A DNA stretch of 64,000 nt, taken from positions 1 through 64,000 of the forward strand of contig NZ_VIGC02000020.1 of assembly GCF_006569185.2 (NCBI RefSeq). The letters run 5' to 3'. How positions within the stretch are numbered: the stretch's first letter is position 1; each line of letters opens with the position of its first letter. The translations under genes and the position numbers were made by a program. The notes beneath the pieces were generated by a model, which worked only from the letters and a program-made list of their open reading frames with translations, was not told where the DNA came from and searched no databases. Positions 1 to 9,155 of the stretch are shown here, piece by piece. The stretch comes from Litorilinea aerophila. GTDB taxonomy: Bacteria; Chloroflexota; Anaerolineae; Caldilineales; Caldilineaceae.

Positions 1-1
1 T

Positions 2-109
2 CGTCATCTGACCCCTCTGTCTGAGGTGCAACAGCGCATCCTCGCCTTGTTGGACTTCTCGACAGAGATCTACGCCAGGCTCTGCGCCGATTCCGTCAAA
101 CCATCCTAA
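2..109 (+). CDS. C-terminal fragment of an unidentified protein (5' end outside window)
   Basis: Frame 2 is open from the window edge to a TAA at 107-109 and encodes 35 residues that begin RHLTPLSEVQQRILALL and end ADSVKPS. No start lies in the window. The hydrophobic, Glu/Gln-rich end recalls the tails of some transposases, but that is only an impression; nothing diagnostic such as a DDE motif is visible. The codon use looks ordinary for the region. The next gene starts about 330 bases downstream. Confidence 0.4.
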   Translation, partial: RHLTPLSEVQQRILALLDFSTEIYARLCADSVKPS

Positions 110-437
110 GAATGAGCGAACCATAGGGTCTCTGGTATAGCCCGGCGGAAGTAGACCCATGGAGCCTGAGTAATGTGTGGTACGCAGGTCACGCATCCTT
201 GCGTGACAGAGGTGCAGGCACCCCTGTTCGGTCTCCCGGCCGGACCTACGATGTGGTAGTAGCAAGCAGCGTCCCTACGATGGCCCGGCTCGTCCACAGG
301 CCGGGAAGCAACCCGGGCAGGGTCCTCTAACCGGCGAAAGTGAAATACATCCAGGATCCCTCAACAGCTTGACGCCGCCACTAAGCGGCATTAAACTGAC
401 CACGCCAGACCCAAATCGACCAGGAAGGAAGATCGTC
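110..437. other. Intergenic region with short palindromes
   Basis: No convincing gene is present. It contains small hairpins: GTCACGCA...TGCGTGAC near 188-206, GGTGCAGGCACC near 211-222, and a GGTCTCCCGGCCGGACCTACG unit near 231-251. The last ends in the CCTACG tag shared with the dispersed hairpin family found at 3.9, 8.4, 12.6 and 16 kb. The start of the following gene is set by the AGGAAGGA at 422-429. Confidence 0.5.
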
Positions 438-1829
<1,392 letters not shown>

Positions 1830-1884
1830 GCCCGCCCCAGGCGCGACGGACCACAGACGAATCACCCCATGAAAGGACGGAAAG

Positions 1885-2790
1885 ATGGATGTTGCCATCA
1901 TGTTGGAAGGCCAGAACGGCCTGAACTGGACCCGTTTTCAGCGCATCGCCCGCGCTGTGGAGGAGTTGGGTTTTGCCGGCCTCTACCGTTCCGACCACTT
2001 CACCAATCCCCAGCCGCCGGATCTGGATTCCCTGGAACTGTGGGTTTCCCTGACCTGGCTGGCCAGCCACACCTCCCGCATCCAGTTCGGCCCCCTGGTG
2101 TCGCCCGTTTCATTCCGGCATCCGGTCTTCACGGCGCGCATGGCCAAAGATGTGGACGACCTCTCGAGCGGGCGTCTCACCCTGGGCGTCGGGGCCGGCT
2201 GGCAGGAGCGGGAACATGCCAACTTCGGCTTCGATCTGTTGGATATGCCGGCCCGTTTCGCCCGCTTTGAAGAGGGACTGGAGGTGATCACTCGCCTGCT
2301 GCGCAGCGACCAGCCGGTGAGCTTCCAGGGCGATTTTTACCGGCTCCAGGATGCCATCCTCCTGCCCCGGCCCCAACGGCCCGGCGGGCCGCCCCTGCTC
2401 ATTGGCGGCAACGGCCGGCAGCGAACGCTCCCCCTGGTGGCCCGCTACGCGGATGAGTGGAACGGCGTCTTCCTGACGGCGGAGCGCTATGCCGCCCTCA
2501 ACCGGGAGTTGGACCACCTGCTGGAAGCCCAGGGGCGCCGCCCTGAAAGCGTGCGCCGCTCCCTGATGACCGGCCTCTTCTTCGGCCGGGACGACCGGGA
2601 GTTGGCCCGGGTCCTGGATGGCCGCCCGGCGGACGAGCTGCGGGCCCAGGGCCGGGTGGTGGGCACGCCCCAGGCCGTGGTGGATCAGTTGGGCGCCCTG
2701 GCCGAAGCCGGCGCCCAGCGGGTGATGCTCCAATGGCTGGACCTGGACAACCTGGACGGGCTGGAAGCCCTGGCCCAGGCGGTCCTTTGA
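1885..2790 (+). CDS. LLM-class (F420-dependent type) flavin oxidoreductase
   Basis: 301 residues with the TIM-barrel pattern of the bacterial luciferase-like monooxygenase superfamily: an N-terminal strand MDVAIMLEGQNG, the GFAGLYRSDHF segment, the TSRIQFGPLVSPVSFRHP strand, and GRLTLGVGAGW, which is typical of F420- or FMN-dependent members. Length fits the family. The substrate is unknown. An AAAGGACGGAAAG ribosome site precedes ATG 1885. It probably forms a transcription unit with the PLP enzyme upstream. The cofactor (F420 or FMN) cannot be decided from sequence. Confidence 0.85.
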   Translation: MDVAIMLEGQNGLNWTRFQRIARAVEELGFAGLYRSDHFTNPQPPDLDSLELWVSLTWLASHTSRIQFGPLVSPVSFRHPVFTARMAKDVDDLSSGRLTLGVGAGWQEREHANFGFDLLDMPARFARFEEGLEVITRLLRSDQPVSFQGDFYRLQDAILLPRPQRPGGPPLLIGGNGRQRTLPLVARYADEWNGVFLTAERYAALNRELDHLLEAQGRRPESVRRSLMTGLFFGRDDRELARVLDGRPADELRAQGRVVGTPQAVVDQLGALAEAGAQRVMLQWLDLDNLDGLEALAQAVL

Positions 2791-2810
2791 CCCTTTGGAT
2801 CTGTCTTTAC

Positions 2811-2867
2811 CCTGAATCGACAACCTTGAATCGACAACCTTGAATCGACAACCTTGAATTGACAACA
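2811..2867 (+). repeat. 14-bp short tandem repeat (about 3.7 copies)
   Basis: The unit CAACCTTGAATCGA repeats at 2821-2834, 2835-2848 and 2849-2862 (the last reads GAATTGA), with partial units on each side. It fills the gap between the oxidoreductase and the universal stress protein, just upstream of the ribosome site of the latter, so copy-number change would alter that spacing. Confidence 0.9.
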
Positions 2868-2890
2868 ATGAGCAATGACAAGGGGGGCTC

Positions 2891-3340
2891 ATGTATCACA
2901 CCATCCTCGTCCCACTGGACGGCTCCAAGCGCGCAGAGATGATTCTGCCCCATGTGGAGGCCATGGCCCACGCCTTCCAGTCGAAGGTGATTTTCCTGCA
3001 GGTGATCGAACCGGCCGCGTCCCTGGTGACGCCCTACGACATGGTACCCTACTACGACGCCGAGCTGGCCGAACAGTGGGTGAATGAAGCCCGAACCTAC
3101 CTGACCGGCCTGGAAGGGGAGTTCCGCGAGAAGAAGATCGAAGCCCAGGCGGTGGTGGAGCAGGGCCCGGTGGTGCGCACCATCCTGGACGTGGCCGAGC
3201 GAGAGCAGGTGGACCTGATCGCCATGGCCAGCCACGGTCGCACCGGCCTGGCCCGGGTCTTCTACGGCAGCATCGCCGCTGGCGTCCTGAATCAGGCGGA
3301 CCGGCCTCTGCTCCTCATTCGCTCCCAGAGCGATAACTGA
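2891..3340 (+). CDS. Universal stress protein (UspA family)
   Basis: 149 residues, a single Usp domain with a Rossmann-like alpha/beta fold. It opens with [15 protein letters not shown], and the nucleotide-binding loop is [15 protein letters not shown], matching the A/G-2x-G-9x-GS pattern of ATP-binding members. It ends with the usual PLLLIRS strand. Translation starts at ATG 2891 after a GGGGGGCTC site. The gene is followed by a strong hairpin at 3375-3416. A second, three-domain Usp protein lies at 20963-22366. Role: cytoplasmic stress-related nucleotide-binding protein; partner unknown. Confidence 0.92.
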   Translation: MYHTILVPLDGSKRAEMILPHVEAMAHAFQSKVIFLQVIEPAASLVTPYDMVPYYDAELAEQWVNEARTYLTGLEGEFREKKIEAQAVVEQGPVVRTILDVAEREQVDLIAMASHGRTGLARVFYGSIAAGVLNQADRPLLLIRSQSDN

Positions 3341-3374
3341 GTCTCCGCCCGGCGGGGGCCGGCGTAGACTCAAC

Positions 3375-3416
3375 GACGAAGGACCGGAGACAGAACGTCG
3401 TCTCTGGTCCTTCGTC
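3375..3416 (+). terminator. Long hairpin, likely terminator after the stress-protein gene
   Basis: Arms 3375-3391 (GACGAAGGACCGGAGAC) and 3400-3416 pair over 17 positions with one G-T, around an 8-base loop. Only a short pyrimidine run follows, so the termination mode is uncertain, but placement 35 bases after the stop codon supports a 3'-end structure. Confidence 0.7.
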
Positions 3417-3448
3417 TTCAGGCCTGCTGGCAGAGATCGCCATGCTCC

Positions 3449-3494
3449 GGATTCTTTCTCCGAAAAATCTATGTTCACCTGTGGAATCGGTGGA
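3449..3494 (+). repeat. Dispersed repeat of the 'TCTGTGTTCATCTGTGGAATC' type, copy 1
   Basis: The segment holding GATTCTTTCTCCGAAAAATC and ATGTTCACCTGTGGAATC closely matches 62760-62803 and, in part, 62605-62634 and 4176-4213. All copies lie between genes. Confidence 0.6.
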
Positions 3495-3525
3495 TTGATT
3501 CCATATCGTATGTTATCAGCCAAAA

Positions 3526-3546
3526 TAGGAAATAGGAAATAGGAAA
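3526..3546 (+). repeat. 7-bp tandem repeat TAGGAAA x3
   Basis: Three perfect TAGGAAA units run into the AAAAAGGAGG ribosome site of the next gene. Slippage here would change leader length but not the Shine-Dalgarno spacing. Confidence 0.85.
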
Positions 3547-3559
3547 AAGGAGGTGCTGG

Positions 3560-3904
3560 ATGCTCACCCATTTTATCGTGACCTGGTTGGTGACGGCGGT
3601 CAGCCTGTTGATTTTGTCCAAGTTGCCGCTGGGAATTGAGATCGACGACTTCGGCACGGCTCTGGTCTCGGCGTTGGTGTTGGGGCTGCTGAACGCCTTC
3701 GTGCGGCCTGTGCTGGCCTTCTTCACCTTTCCCATCACTGTGTTGACCCTGGGACTTTTCACCTTCGTCCTAAATGCCATCATCTTTTGGCTGGCCGCGG
3801 CCCTGGTGGACGGCTTCCGCCTGCGGGGAGGATGGCTGGCCGCGCTGATCGGGCCGATTGCCCTGGGCCTCCTCAATGGGCTGTTGCTGGCTCTGATTCG
3901 CTGA
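3560..3904 (+). CDS. Phage holin family / DUF-type four-helix membrane protein
   Basis: 114 residues with about four hydrophobic segments: residues 3-22, 28-50, 54-80 and 88-113. The pattern LPLGIEIDDFGTALVSALVLGLLNAFVRPVL followed by a TLGLFTFVLNAIIFWLAA-like segment is characteristic of the small YvlD/'phage holin family 4' membrane proteins, which are chromosomal and of unknown function. The start is ATG 3560 with a strong AAAAAGGAGG site. No lysis genes are nearby, so the holin name should not be taken literally. Confidence 0.85.
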   Translation: MLTHFIVTWLVTAVSLLILSKLPLGIEIDDFGTALVSALVLGLLNAFVRPVLAFFTFPITVLTLGLFTFVLNAIIFWLAAALVDGFRLRGGWLAALIGPIALGLLNGLLLALIR

Positions 3905-3938
3905 AAAAGCGCCACCGTCTCGGGAGGACACCGGTTCC

Positions 3939-4150
3939 CGTAGGGGCGGGCCCCCGTGCCCGCCCGATGGTGCCAGATCCCAGGCGGTTGAAGGGAGGGC
4001 AGCGCCTGCGCAGCTACGAGCTGCGCCTACGGCAGGGGGTGCCGGTGTTCGTAGGTGCGGTTTCTAACCGCACGATGGTGCCGCCCCCAGGCGGATGCCA
4101 GGGAGGCGACCATCTCCCGTAGGGGCGGGCCCCCGTGCCCGCCCGATGGT
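3939..4150 (+). repeat. Composite palindromic repeat array, copy A
   Basis: Four hairpins in a row: a GGGCGGGC/GCCCGCCC type at 3939-3970, GCGCAGCT-acg-AGCTGCGC at 4008-4026, GTGCGGTT-tct-AACCGCAC at 4055-4073, and a second GGGCGGGC type at 4117-4150. Each is bordered by CGTAG or CTACG on one side and often CGATGG on the other. About 160 bases (3990-4150) recur in the same order and orientation at 8461-8622, on the far side of the giant lipoprotein gene. Confidence 0.85.
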
Positions 4151-4175
4151 GTTCCGGCCCGCCGTACATGCCTGC

Positions 4176-4213
4176 CAAAATCTGTGGCATCTGGGCAATC
4201 TGTGGATAAAATT
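4176..4213 (+). repeat. Dispersed 'ATCTGTGG' repeat, partial copy
   Basis: AAAATCTGTGGCATCTGGG and CAATCTGTGGATAAAAT resemble the units at 3449-3494 and 62605-62803. The match is partial. Confidence 0.4.
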
Positions 4214-4329
4214 TGCCATTCTGGTGGAACAAGGGGCCTGGCTGTGACGTCTCTTCAGGTGACATCATGCACATCATCTTCGCGGCATGACGGCTCGTTC
4301 TGGTGTGGATCCAAAAAGGACTGCCATCT

Positions 4330-7300
4330 ATGAAGAGACCTGCTCACCCACCATTCAACCTGATTCCCTCTGTTTCACCCATCGCGCGCCTGCCCGGCCG
4401 CGCTGGATGGCTGCTGCTGGCGGTGGCCGTGCTGCTGCTGGCTGGCTGTACTGTGCGGCCCATCGTGGCCGAAGAGCCTGCGCCCCAGCCGCCGTCTGAA
4501 CGGGTGCCAGCCATTGCCGTGGCACCGGTCAGCGGTCCGCCGGGAACCACCGTCTTTGTCTCCGGCGCCGGCTGGGAACCCAACGAAGTGGTCTATGTGA
4601 ACCTCCAGGATGAGCAGGAGGGCGAGCCTGTGGAGGCCACCGTTGCCATCGTCACCAGCGATGGCGAGGGCCGCTTCAACGCGTCCTTCCTCTATCCCCT
4701 GGACGAGCGATGGGCGGCGCCCGGTGAAGTGAACCTCCTGGCCTATTCCCTGCAGACGGGTAAGCGAGCCACCGCGACCTTCACCGTCACCGAGGGGACG
4801 GCCGCCCCTGCCACCGGTACGCCCACCGCCACATCCCCGACGGCGACGTCTACCGTGTCGGCGCCGGCCCAGGCGCCCGGCTACCGGGCCACACCTACGC
4901 CAACTACCGTCCAGGCGGGCGCTTCCGACGTGGCCCGGGTGGTGAGCTATGCCCTGAACGTGCGCATGGGCCCCTCCACCGCCTATCCCGTGGTGCGCGC
5001 CGTCAGCCGGGGCACGCCGTTGCGGGTCCTGGGCCAGAACGCCAGCGGATCCTGGCTCTGGGTGCGCCTCCCCGACGGCACGGAAGGCTGGGTGGCCCGG
5101 GCCTATACCGACTACCGGGCGGACGCGCCCGTGGTGCCGACGCCCACACCGCCGGCCGTGACGGCGACCCCCACGCCCACGCCGACCCGTCCGCCGGTCA
5201 TCACCGGCTGGCGCGGCGAGTACTACCGCAACCAGAACCTGGCCGGCGCGCCCTTCCTGATCCGGGACGACGCGGAGATCAACTTCGACTGGGGCTACGG
5301 ATCGCCGGCTGCGGGCATCCCCGCCGACTTCTTCTCGGTGCGCTGGGTCCGCTCCCTGTCTCTGCCCGCAGGCACCTACCGCTTCTATGCCGAGGCAGAT
5401 GACGGCATCCGCGTCTGGGTAGACGGCCAGCTCCTTATCGACGAGTGGCACGCGGCGTCTGGCCGGACCTACACCGCGGACATCCAACTGAGCGGCGACT
5501 CCCACTTCATCCGGGTGGAATTCTACGAGGCCCAGCAACTGGCCCGGGCCCGGGTCTGGTGGGAACAGCAAGGCGACTTCCCCGACTGGCGCGGGGAGTA
5601 CTTCGACAACCGCTATCTGAGCGGCTCACCCCGCTTTGTGCGCAACGACCCCACCCTGGACTTCAACTGGGGCCGCTCGGCGCCGGCCTCCGGCTTCCCG
5701 GCCGACCAGTTCTCCGTCCGCTGGACCCGGAGCGTCTACTTCGATAGCGGCAACTACCGCTTCCGCATCTGGGTGGACGACGGCATGCGGGTCTACCTGG
5801 ACGGCAACCTGATCATCGACGAGTGGCGGGATGGTAGCGAGCGGGAAGTGGCCCGGGATCTCTGGATCGATGCCGGCTGGCATACCGTCCGGGTGGAGTA
5901 CTACGAGAACATGGGCGATGCCCGGGCCAAGATCGCCTGGGAACGCATCAGCGAGCCCAGCGACTTCCCGGATTGGAAAGGGGAGTACTGGCCTAACCGG
6001 GGCCTGGACGGCAGCCCCGCGGTGGTGCGCAATGATCGGGAGATCGACTTCAACTGGGGCACCGGCTCGCCCGATTCCCGCATCCCCAGCGACAATTTCT
6101 CGGCCCGCTGGACCCGGCGCATCACCTTCGAGGCTGGTCGCTACCGCTTCTACGCCCGGGCCGATGACGGCGTGCGGGTCTATGTGGACGACAACCGCAT
6201 CATCAACGAGTGGCACGACAGCCGGGGCGACGAGCTCTACACGGCCGACGTGAACCTGGACGGCCGCCACCGCATCAAGGTGGAGTACTACGAGCGGACC
6301 GGCGGTGCCCGGGTGGAGGTCTGGTACGAGCGCCTGTCGGAGACGGCCACCCCCACCCCGACGCCCACAGCCACCCCGACGCCCAGCCCCACCCCGCGGG
6401 CCGTTAGCCCCTACGCGGATGTGGTGCCGGCCGTGGGTGGCGCTGGCACGGAGGTGACGGTGACAGGCGGTGGCTTCCCGGCCAACGTCACGGTCAACGC
6501 CTACCTGGGCGGTGTGGTGAGTGCCAGCGATCTGCGGGGCACCTCGGCCCAGATCTACGCCACCACCGTCACCGACCGGCGAGGCAACTTCGCCATGCGC
6601 TTTACCATGCCGGCCCAGTGGCCTGACGGCACGCCCATTGAGCCCGGCCGCCTGGTGGTGATCGTGGCCACCAGCGACCTGAGCCTGGGGGCCAGCGCCT
6701 CCTTCACCTACCGGGCACCCACGCCCACTGTAGCGCCCAACCCATACGCCTCCCTGTCGCCCTCATCCGGCGGCCCAGGGACGGTGGTGACGGTGAGCGG
6801 CGGCGGCTTCCCGGCCAATACCCGGGTGAATGCCCATCTGGCCGGCCTGGTGGGTGCCAGTGCCCTGGCCGAGACCCAGCCCCACGTCTACGCCACGGCC
6901 CGCACCGACGGCAACGGCAACTTCCAGCTCTCCTTCGCCATGCCGTCCCAGTGGCCGGATGGCTCGCCCATCGAGAGCGGCAAGCTGGTGGTGCTCGTGG
7001 CCACGGCCGATTTCAGCGCCCGGGCCAGCGCCGACTTCGACTACTTCGTGGTGGCGCCCAATCCGTCTATCAACCTGGCGCCTGCGTCCGGCGGCGCGGG
7101 GACCACGGTGACGGTGAGCGGTGACGGCTTCCCGGCCAACACCACCGTGAGCGTCTACCTGGGCACCCTGGACAGCCAGATCGGCCGGGGCAGCAACGCC
7201 CAGCGCTACGCAGTCAGCACCACCGACCGCCAGGGCCGGTACAGCATGTCCTTCACCATGCCCTCCCACTGGCCGGATGGCAGCCCCATCACCAGTGAAG

Positions 7301-8391
7301 AGCTCGCCGTGGTGGTGGCGGTGGATGATTTCAGCGTCCAGGTTGGGGCAATCTTCCGCTACACGGTGCCGGCCCCGCCGCCACCCACGCCGACCCCCAC
7401 CCCAACGCCCACGCCGACCACCACGCCGGTGCCTCCGCCCACGGCCACACCCAACGCCTACGCGGACGTGAACCCGGCTTCCGGCGGTGCCGGTACCCAG
7501 GTGACGGTGAGCGGCAGCGGTTTCCCGGCTAACACCACGGTGAGCGTCTTCCTGGCCCGCTTCGATAGCAGCGGCGCGCCCCTGGCCCAGTCGGAGCGCT
7601 ACGCCACCACCGTGACCGACCGCTTCGGCAACTTCGGCATGTCCTTCGCCATGCCATCCCAGTGGCCAGATGGCAGCCCCATCGCTTCGGGGCCCATCCT
7701 GGTGATTGTGGCCACCAACGATTTCGGCGTACAGGCCAGCGCAGTCTTCGAATACCAGGCCGCGGTCAGCGGCGCATCTGTGGAAGGGGCGGTGACGGCC
7801 ACGTCACCGCCCCCGGAAGCCACGGCAGCACAACCGGACAATCCCCCGACATCATCGGAGGGGACTTCCAACGAGGTCCCCTCCGATGATGTTATGACAT
7901 CCACACCCACGGCCACGCCCGAGCCACCCACACCGACGGCCACACCGGTTCCGCCCACGGCCACGTTCACCCCGACACCCACCGAGACGCCTACACCGGT
8001 TCCACCCACAGCCACGCCTGAGCCGCCCACACCGACAGCCACGCCGGTTCCGCCCACGGCCACGTTCACCCCGACACCCACCGAGACGCCTACACCGGCT
8101 CCACCCACAGCCACGCCTGAGCCGCCCACACCGACGGCCACACCGGTTCCGCCCACGGCCACGTTCACCCCGACACCCACCGAGACGCCTACACCGGCTC
8201 CACCCACGGCCACGCCCGAGCCACCCACACCGACGGCCACACCGGTTCCGCCCACGGCCACGCCTGAGCCGCCCACACCGACGGCCACGGCTACACCGGC
8301 AGCGGAAGAGCCGTCCACAGCCACCCCAGAGGCCGGAGCAGGCGATGAGACGCCAGAAGTACCACCCGAAGGGGGCGCCCCGACCCAGTAG
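4330..8391 (+). CDS. Giant PA14-domain lipoprotein with SH3, IPT-like repeats and Thr/Pro tail
   Basis: 1353 residues, predicted outer-face lipoprotein: N-terminal hydrophobic stretch ending in the lipobox LLAGC. Order of parts: an IPT/TIG-like beta domain (about 59-157), a bacterial SH3 domain (about 199-262, YALNVRMGPSTAYPVVRAV), three PA14 domains (about 292-414, 418-543, 546-670; each with GEY, F-WG, and ADDGIRVWVDG-like motifs), four IPT-like repeats (about 692-1145; GGAGTTVTVSG and FPANTTV in each) and a 200-residue Thr/Pro tail built from 33-residue repeats. PA14 and SH3 domains suggest carbohydrate or cell-wall binding; no catalytic domain is seen. ATG 4330 follows AAAAAGGA; an in-frame GTG at 4303 is less likely because the signal sequence fits 4330. 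The gene stands alone between direct composite repeats and carries a perfect 16-bp palindrome in frame. Confidence 0.85.
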   Translation: MKRPAHPPFNLIPSVSPIARLPGRAGWLLLAVAVLLLAGCTVRPIVAEEPAPQPPSERVPAIAVAPVSGPPGTTVFVSGAGWEPNEVVYVNLQDEQEGEPVEATVAIVTSDGEGRFNASFLYPLDERWAAPGEVNLLAYSLQTGKRATATFTVTEGTAAPATGTPTATSPTATSTVSAPAQAPGYRATPTPTTVQAGASDVARVVSYALNVRMGPSTAYPVVRAVSRGTPLRVLGQNASGSWLWVRLPDGTEGWVARAYTDYRADAPVVPTPTPPAVTATPTPTPTRPPVITGWRGEYYRNQNLAGAPFLIRDDAEINFDWGYGSPAAGIPADFFSVRWVRSLSLPAGTYRFYAEADDGIRVWVDGQLLIDEWHAASGRTYTADIQLSGDSHFIRVEFYEAQQLARARVWWEQQGDFPDWRGEYFDNRYLSGSPRFVRNDPTLDFNWGRSAPASGFPADQFSVRWTRSVYFDSGNYRFRIWVDDGMRVYLDGNLIIDEWRDGSEREVARDLWIDAGWHTVRVEYYENMGDARAKIAWERISEPSDFPDWKGEYWPNRGLDGSPAVVRNDREIDFNWGTGSPDSRIPSDNFSARWTRRITFEAGRYRFYARADDGVRVYVDDNRIINEWHDSRGDELYTADVNLDGRHRIKVEYYERTGGARVEVWYERLSETATPTPTPTATPTPSPTPRAVSPYADVVPAVGGAGTEVTVTGGGFPANVTVNAYLGGVVSASDLRGTSAQIYATTVTDRRGNFAMRFTMPAQWPDGTPIEPGRLVVIVATSDLSLGASASFTYRAPTPTVAPNPYASLSPSSGGPGTVVTVSGGGFPANTRVNAHLAGLVGASALAETQPHVYATARTDGNGNFQLSFAMPSQWPDGSPIESGKLVVLVATADFSARASADFDYFVVAPNPSINLAPASGGAGTTVTVSGDGFPANTTVSVYLGTLDSQIGRGSNAQRYAVSTTDRQGRYSMSFTMPSHWPDGSPITSEELAVVVAVDDFSVQVGAIFRYTVPAPPPPTPTPTPTPTPTTTPVPPPTATPNAYADVNPASGGAGTQVTVSGSGFPANTTVSVFLARFDSSGAPLAQSERYATTVTDRFGNFGMSFAMPSQWPDGSPIASGPILVIVATNDFGVQASAVFEYQAAVSGASVEGAVTATSPPPEATAAQPDNPPTSSEGTSNEVPSDDVMTSTPTATPEPPTPTATPVPPTATFTPTPTETPTPVPPTATPEPPTPTATPVPPTATFTPTPTETPTPAPPTATPEPPTPTATPVPPTATFTPTPTETPTPAPPTATPEPPTPTATPVPPTATPEPPTPTATATPAAEEPSTATPEAGAGDETPEVPPEGGAPTQ
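7850..7891 (+). repeat. Perfect 16-bp inverted repeat inside the coding region
   Basis: Arms 7850-7865 (CATCATCGGAGGGGAC) and 7876-7891 are exact reverse complements around the loop TTCCAACGAG; one more A-T pair extends the stem. It encodes SSEGTSNEVPSDDV at the junction between the last IPT-like repeat and the Thr/Pro tail. It looks like a REP-type palindrome that has entered an open reading frame without breaking it. Confidence 0.9.
7912..8308 (+). repeat. 99-bp tandem repeat coding for the Thr/Pro tail
   Basis: Three full 99-bp units begin at 7912, 8011 and 8110, followed from 8209 by a shortened copy. Each encodes 33 residues beginning ATPEPPTPTATPVPP and containing TFTPTPTETPTP. The units are nearly identical at DNA level, so length variation between strains is expected. 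Confidence 0.9.
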
Positions 8392-8412
8392 GGGTGATCG
8401 GAGGGCGCCGGT

Positions 8413-8694
<282 letters not shown>

Positions 8695-8706
8695 TACTGG
8701 TGACCC

Positions 8707-9153
8707 TCAATTGGCCCCGCCCGTCGCGGTCACCTGGAGCAGCTGATCCCGGGCCTGTTCCACCAGGGGGACCACCTCCTCGGGAGAGGCGTGGGCCTCC
8801 ACCAGCGTCTGCACCTGCGCCAGCAGGGCACTGAGCTCGGCTTCCACCTGGGGGTCGCGGGCTGCCAGCCAGGGCCGCGCCTCCTCGTAGCGGGCCAGGG
8901 CTCGGCCCAACACCGCTTCGGCCCCCTGGCGTTCGACCCCTTCTCCCGCCTGGGGGTATTCGATGGCGAAAACTTCCAGACCCTGGGCTGACTCCTTCAA
9001 TGCCAGGACGGCCTCGGGCTCCCTGCTGGCCTCCTCCTGGCCTCGCCACAGGATTGCTCCGGCCAGCAACACCAGCAGCAGGATCCCGGCTCCGGCCAAC
9101 GGCAGCCGGTATTGCACATACCAGGGCTGTTTTTCCACCCGATAGATGGTCAT
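8707..9153 (-). CDS. Small single-helix membrane protein of the iron cluster
   Basis: 148 residues. A basic N-terminus (MTIYRVEKQPWYVQYR) is followed by one transmembrane helix at about 18-38, then a soluble helical region. The end, with AELSALLAQVQTLVEA and SPEEVVPLVEQARDQL, resembles the helical module found in the C-terminus of the His-rich lipoprotein and the N-terminus of FTR1 in the same cluster (LEIQFKRLRDEIQAGAP in the lipoprotein). That suggests a part in iron uptake; the likeness is weak and judged by eye. ATG 9153 lies 2 bases after the TGA of the upstream gene, indicating translational coupling. A longer in-frame start at 9309 would overlap that gene and is rejected. No known family recognised. 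Confidence 0.7.
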   Translation of the reverse strand: MTIYRVEKQPWYVQYRLPLAGAGILLLVLLAGAILWRGQEEASREPEAVLALKESAQGLEVFAIEYPQAGEGVERQGAEAVLGRALARYEEARPWLAARDPQVEAELSALLAQVQTLVEAHASPEEVVPLVEQARDQLLQVTATGGAN

Positions 9154-9155
9154 CT

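Noticed and set aside
2-109. Transposase end and adjoining insertion-sequence border
   Set aside because: Only 35 residues are visible, and no matching inverted repeat or target duplication could be identified downstream.
3560-3904. Prophage remnant suggested by the holin name
   Set aside because: No other phage gene is nearby, and the small YvlD-like proteins are ordinary chromosomal genes.
3787-4122. Small open frames made of VGAGPRARP-like translations
   Set aside because: They arise from the palindromic repeats and change frame between copies, so they are not genes.
7912-8308. CRISPR-like regular repeat
   Set aside because: The 99-bp units are contiguous without unique spacers and are in frame with the lipoprotein.
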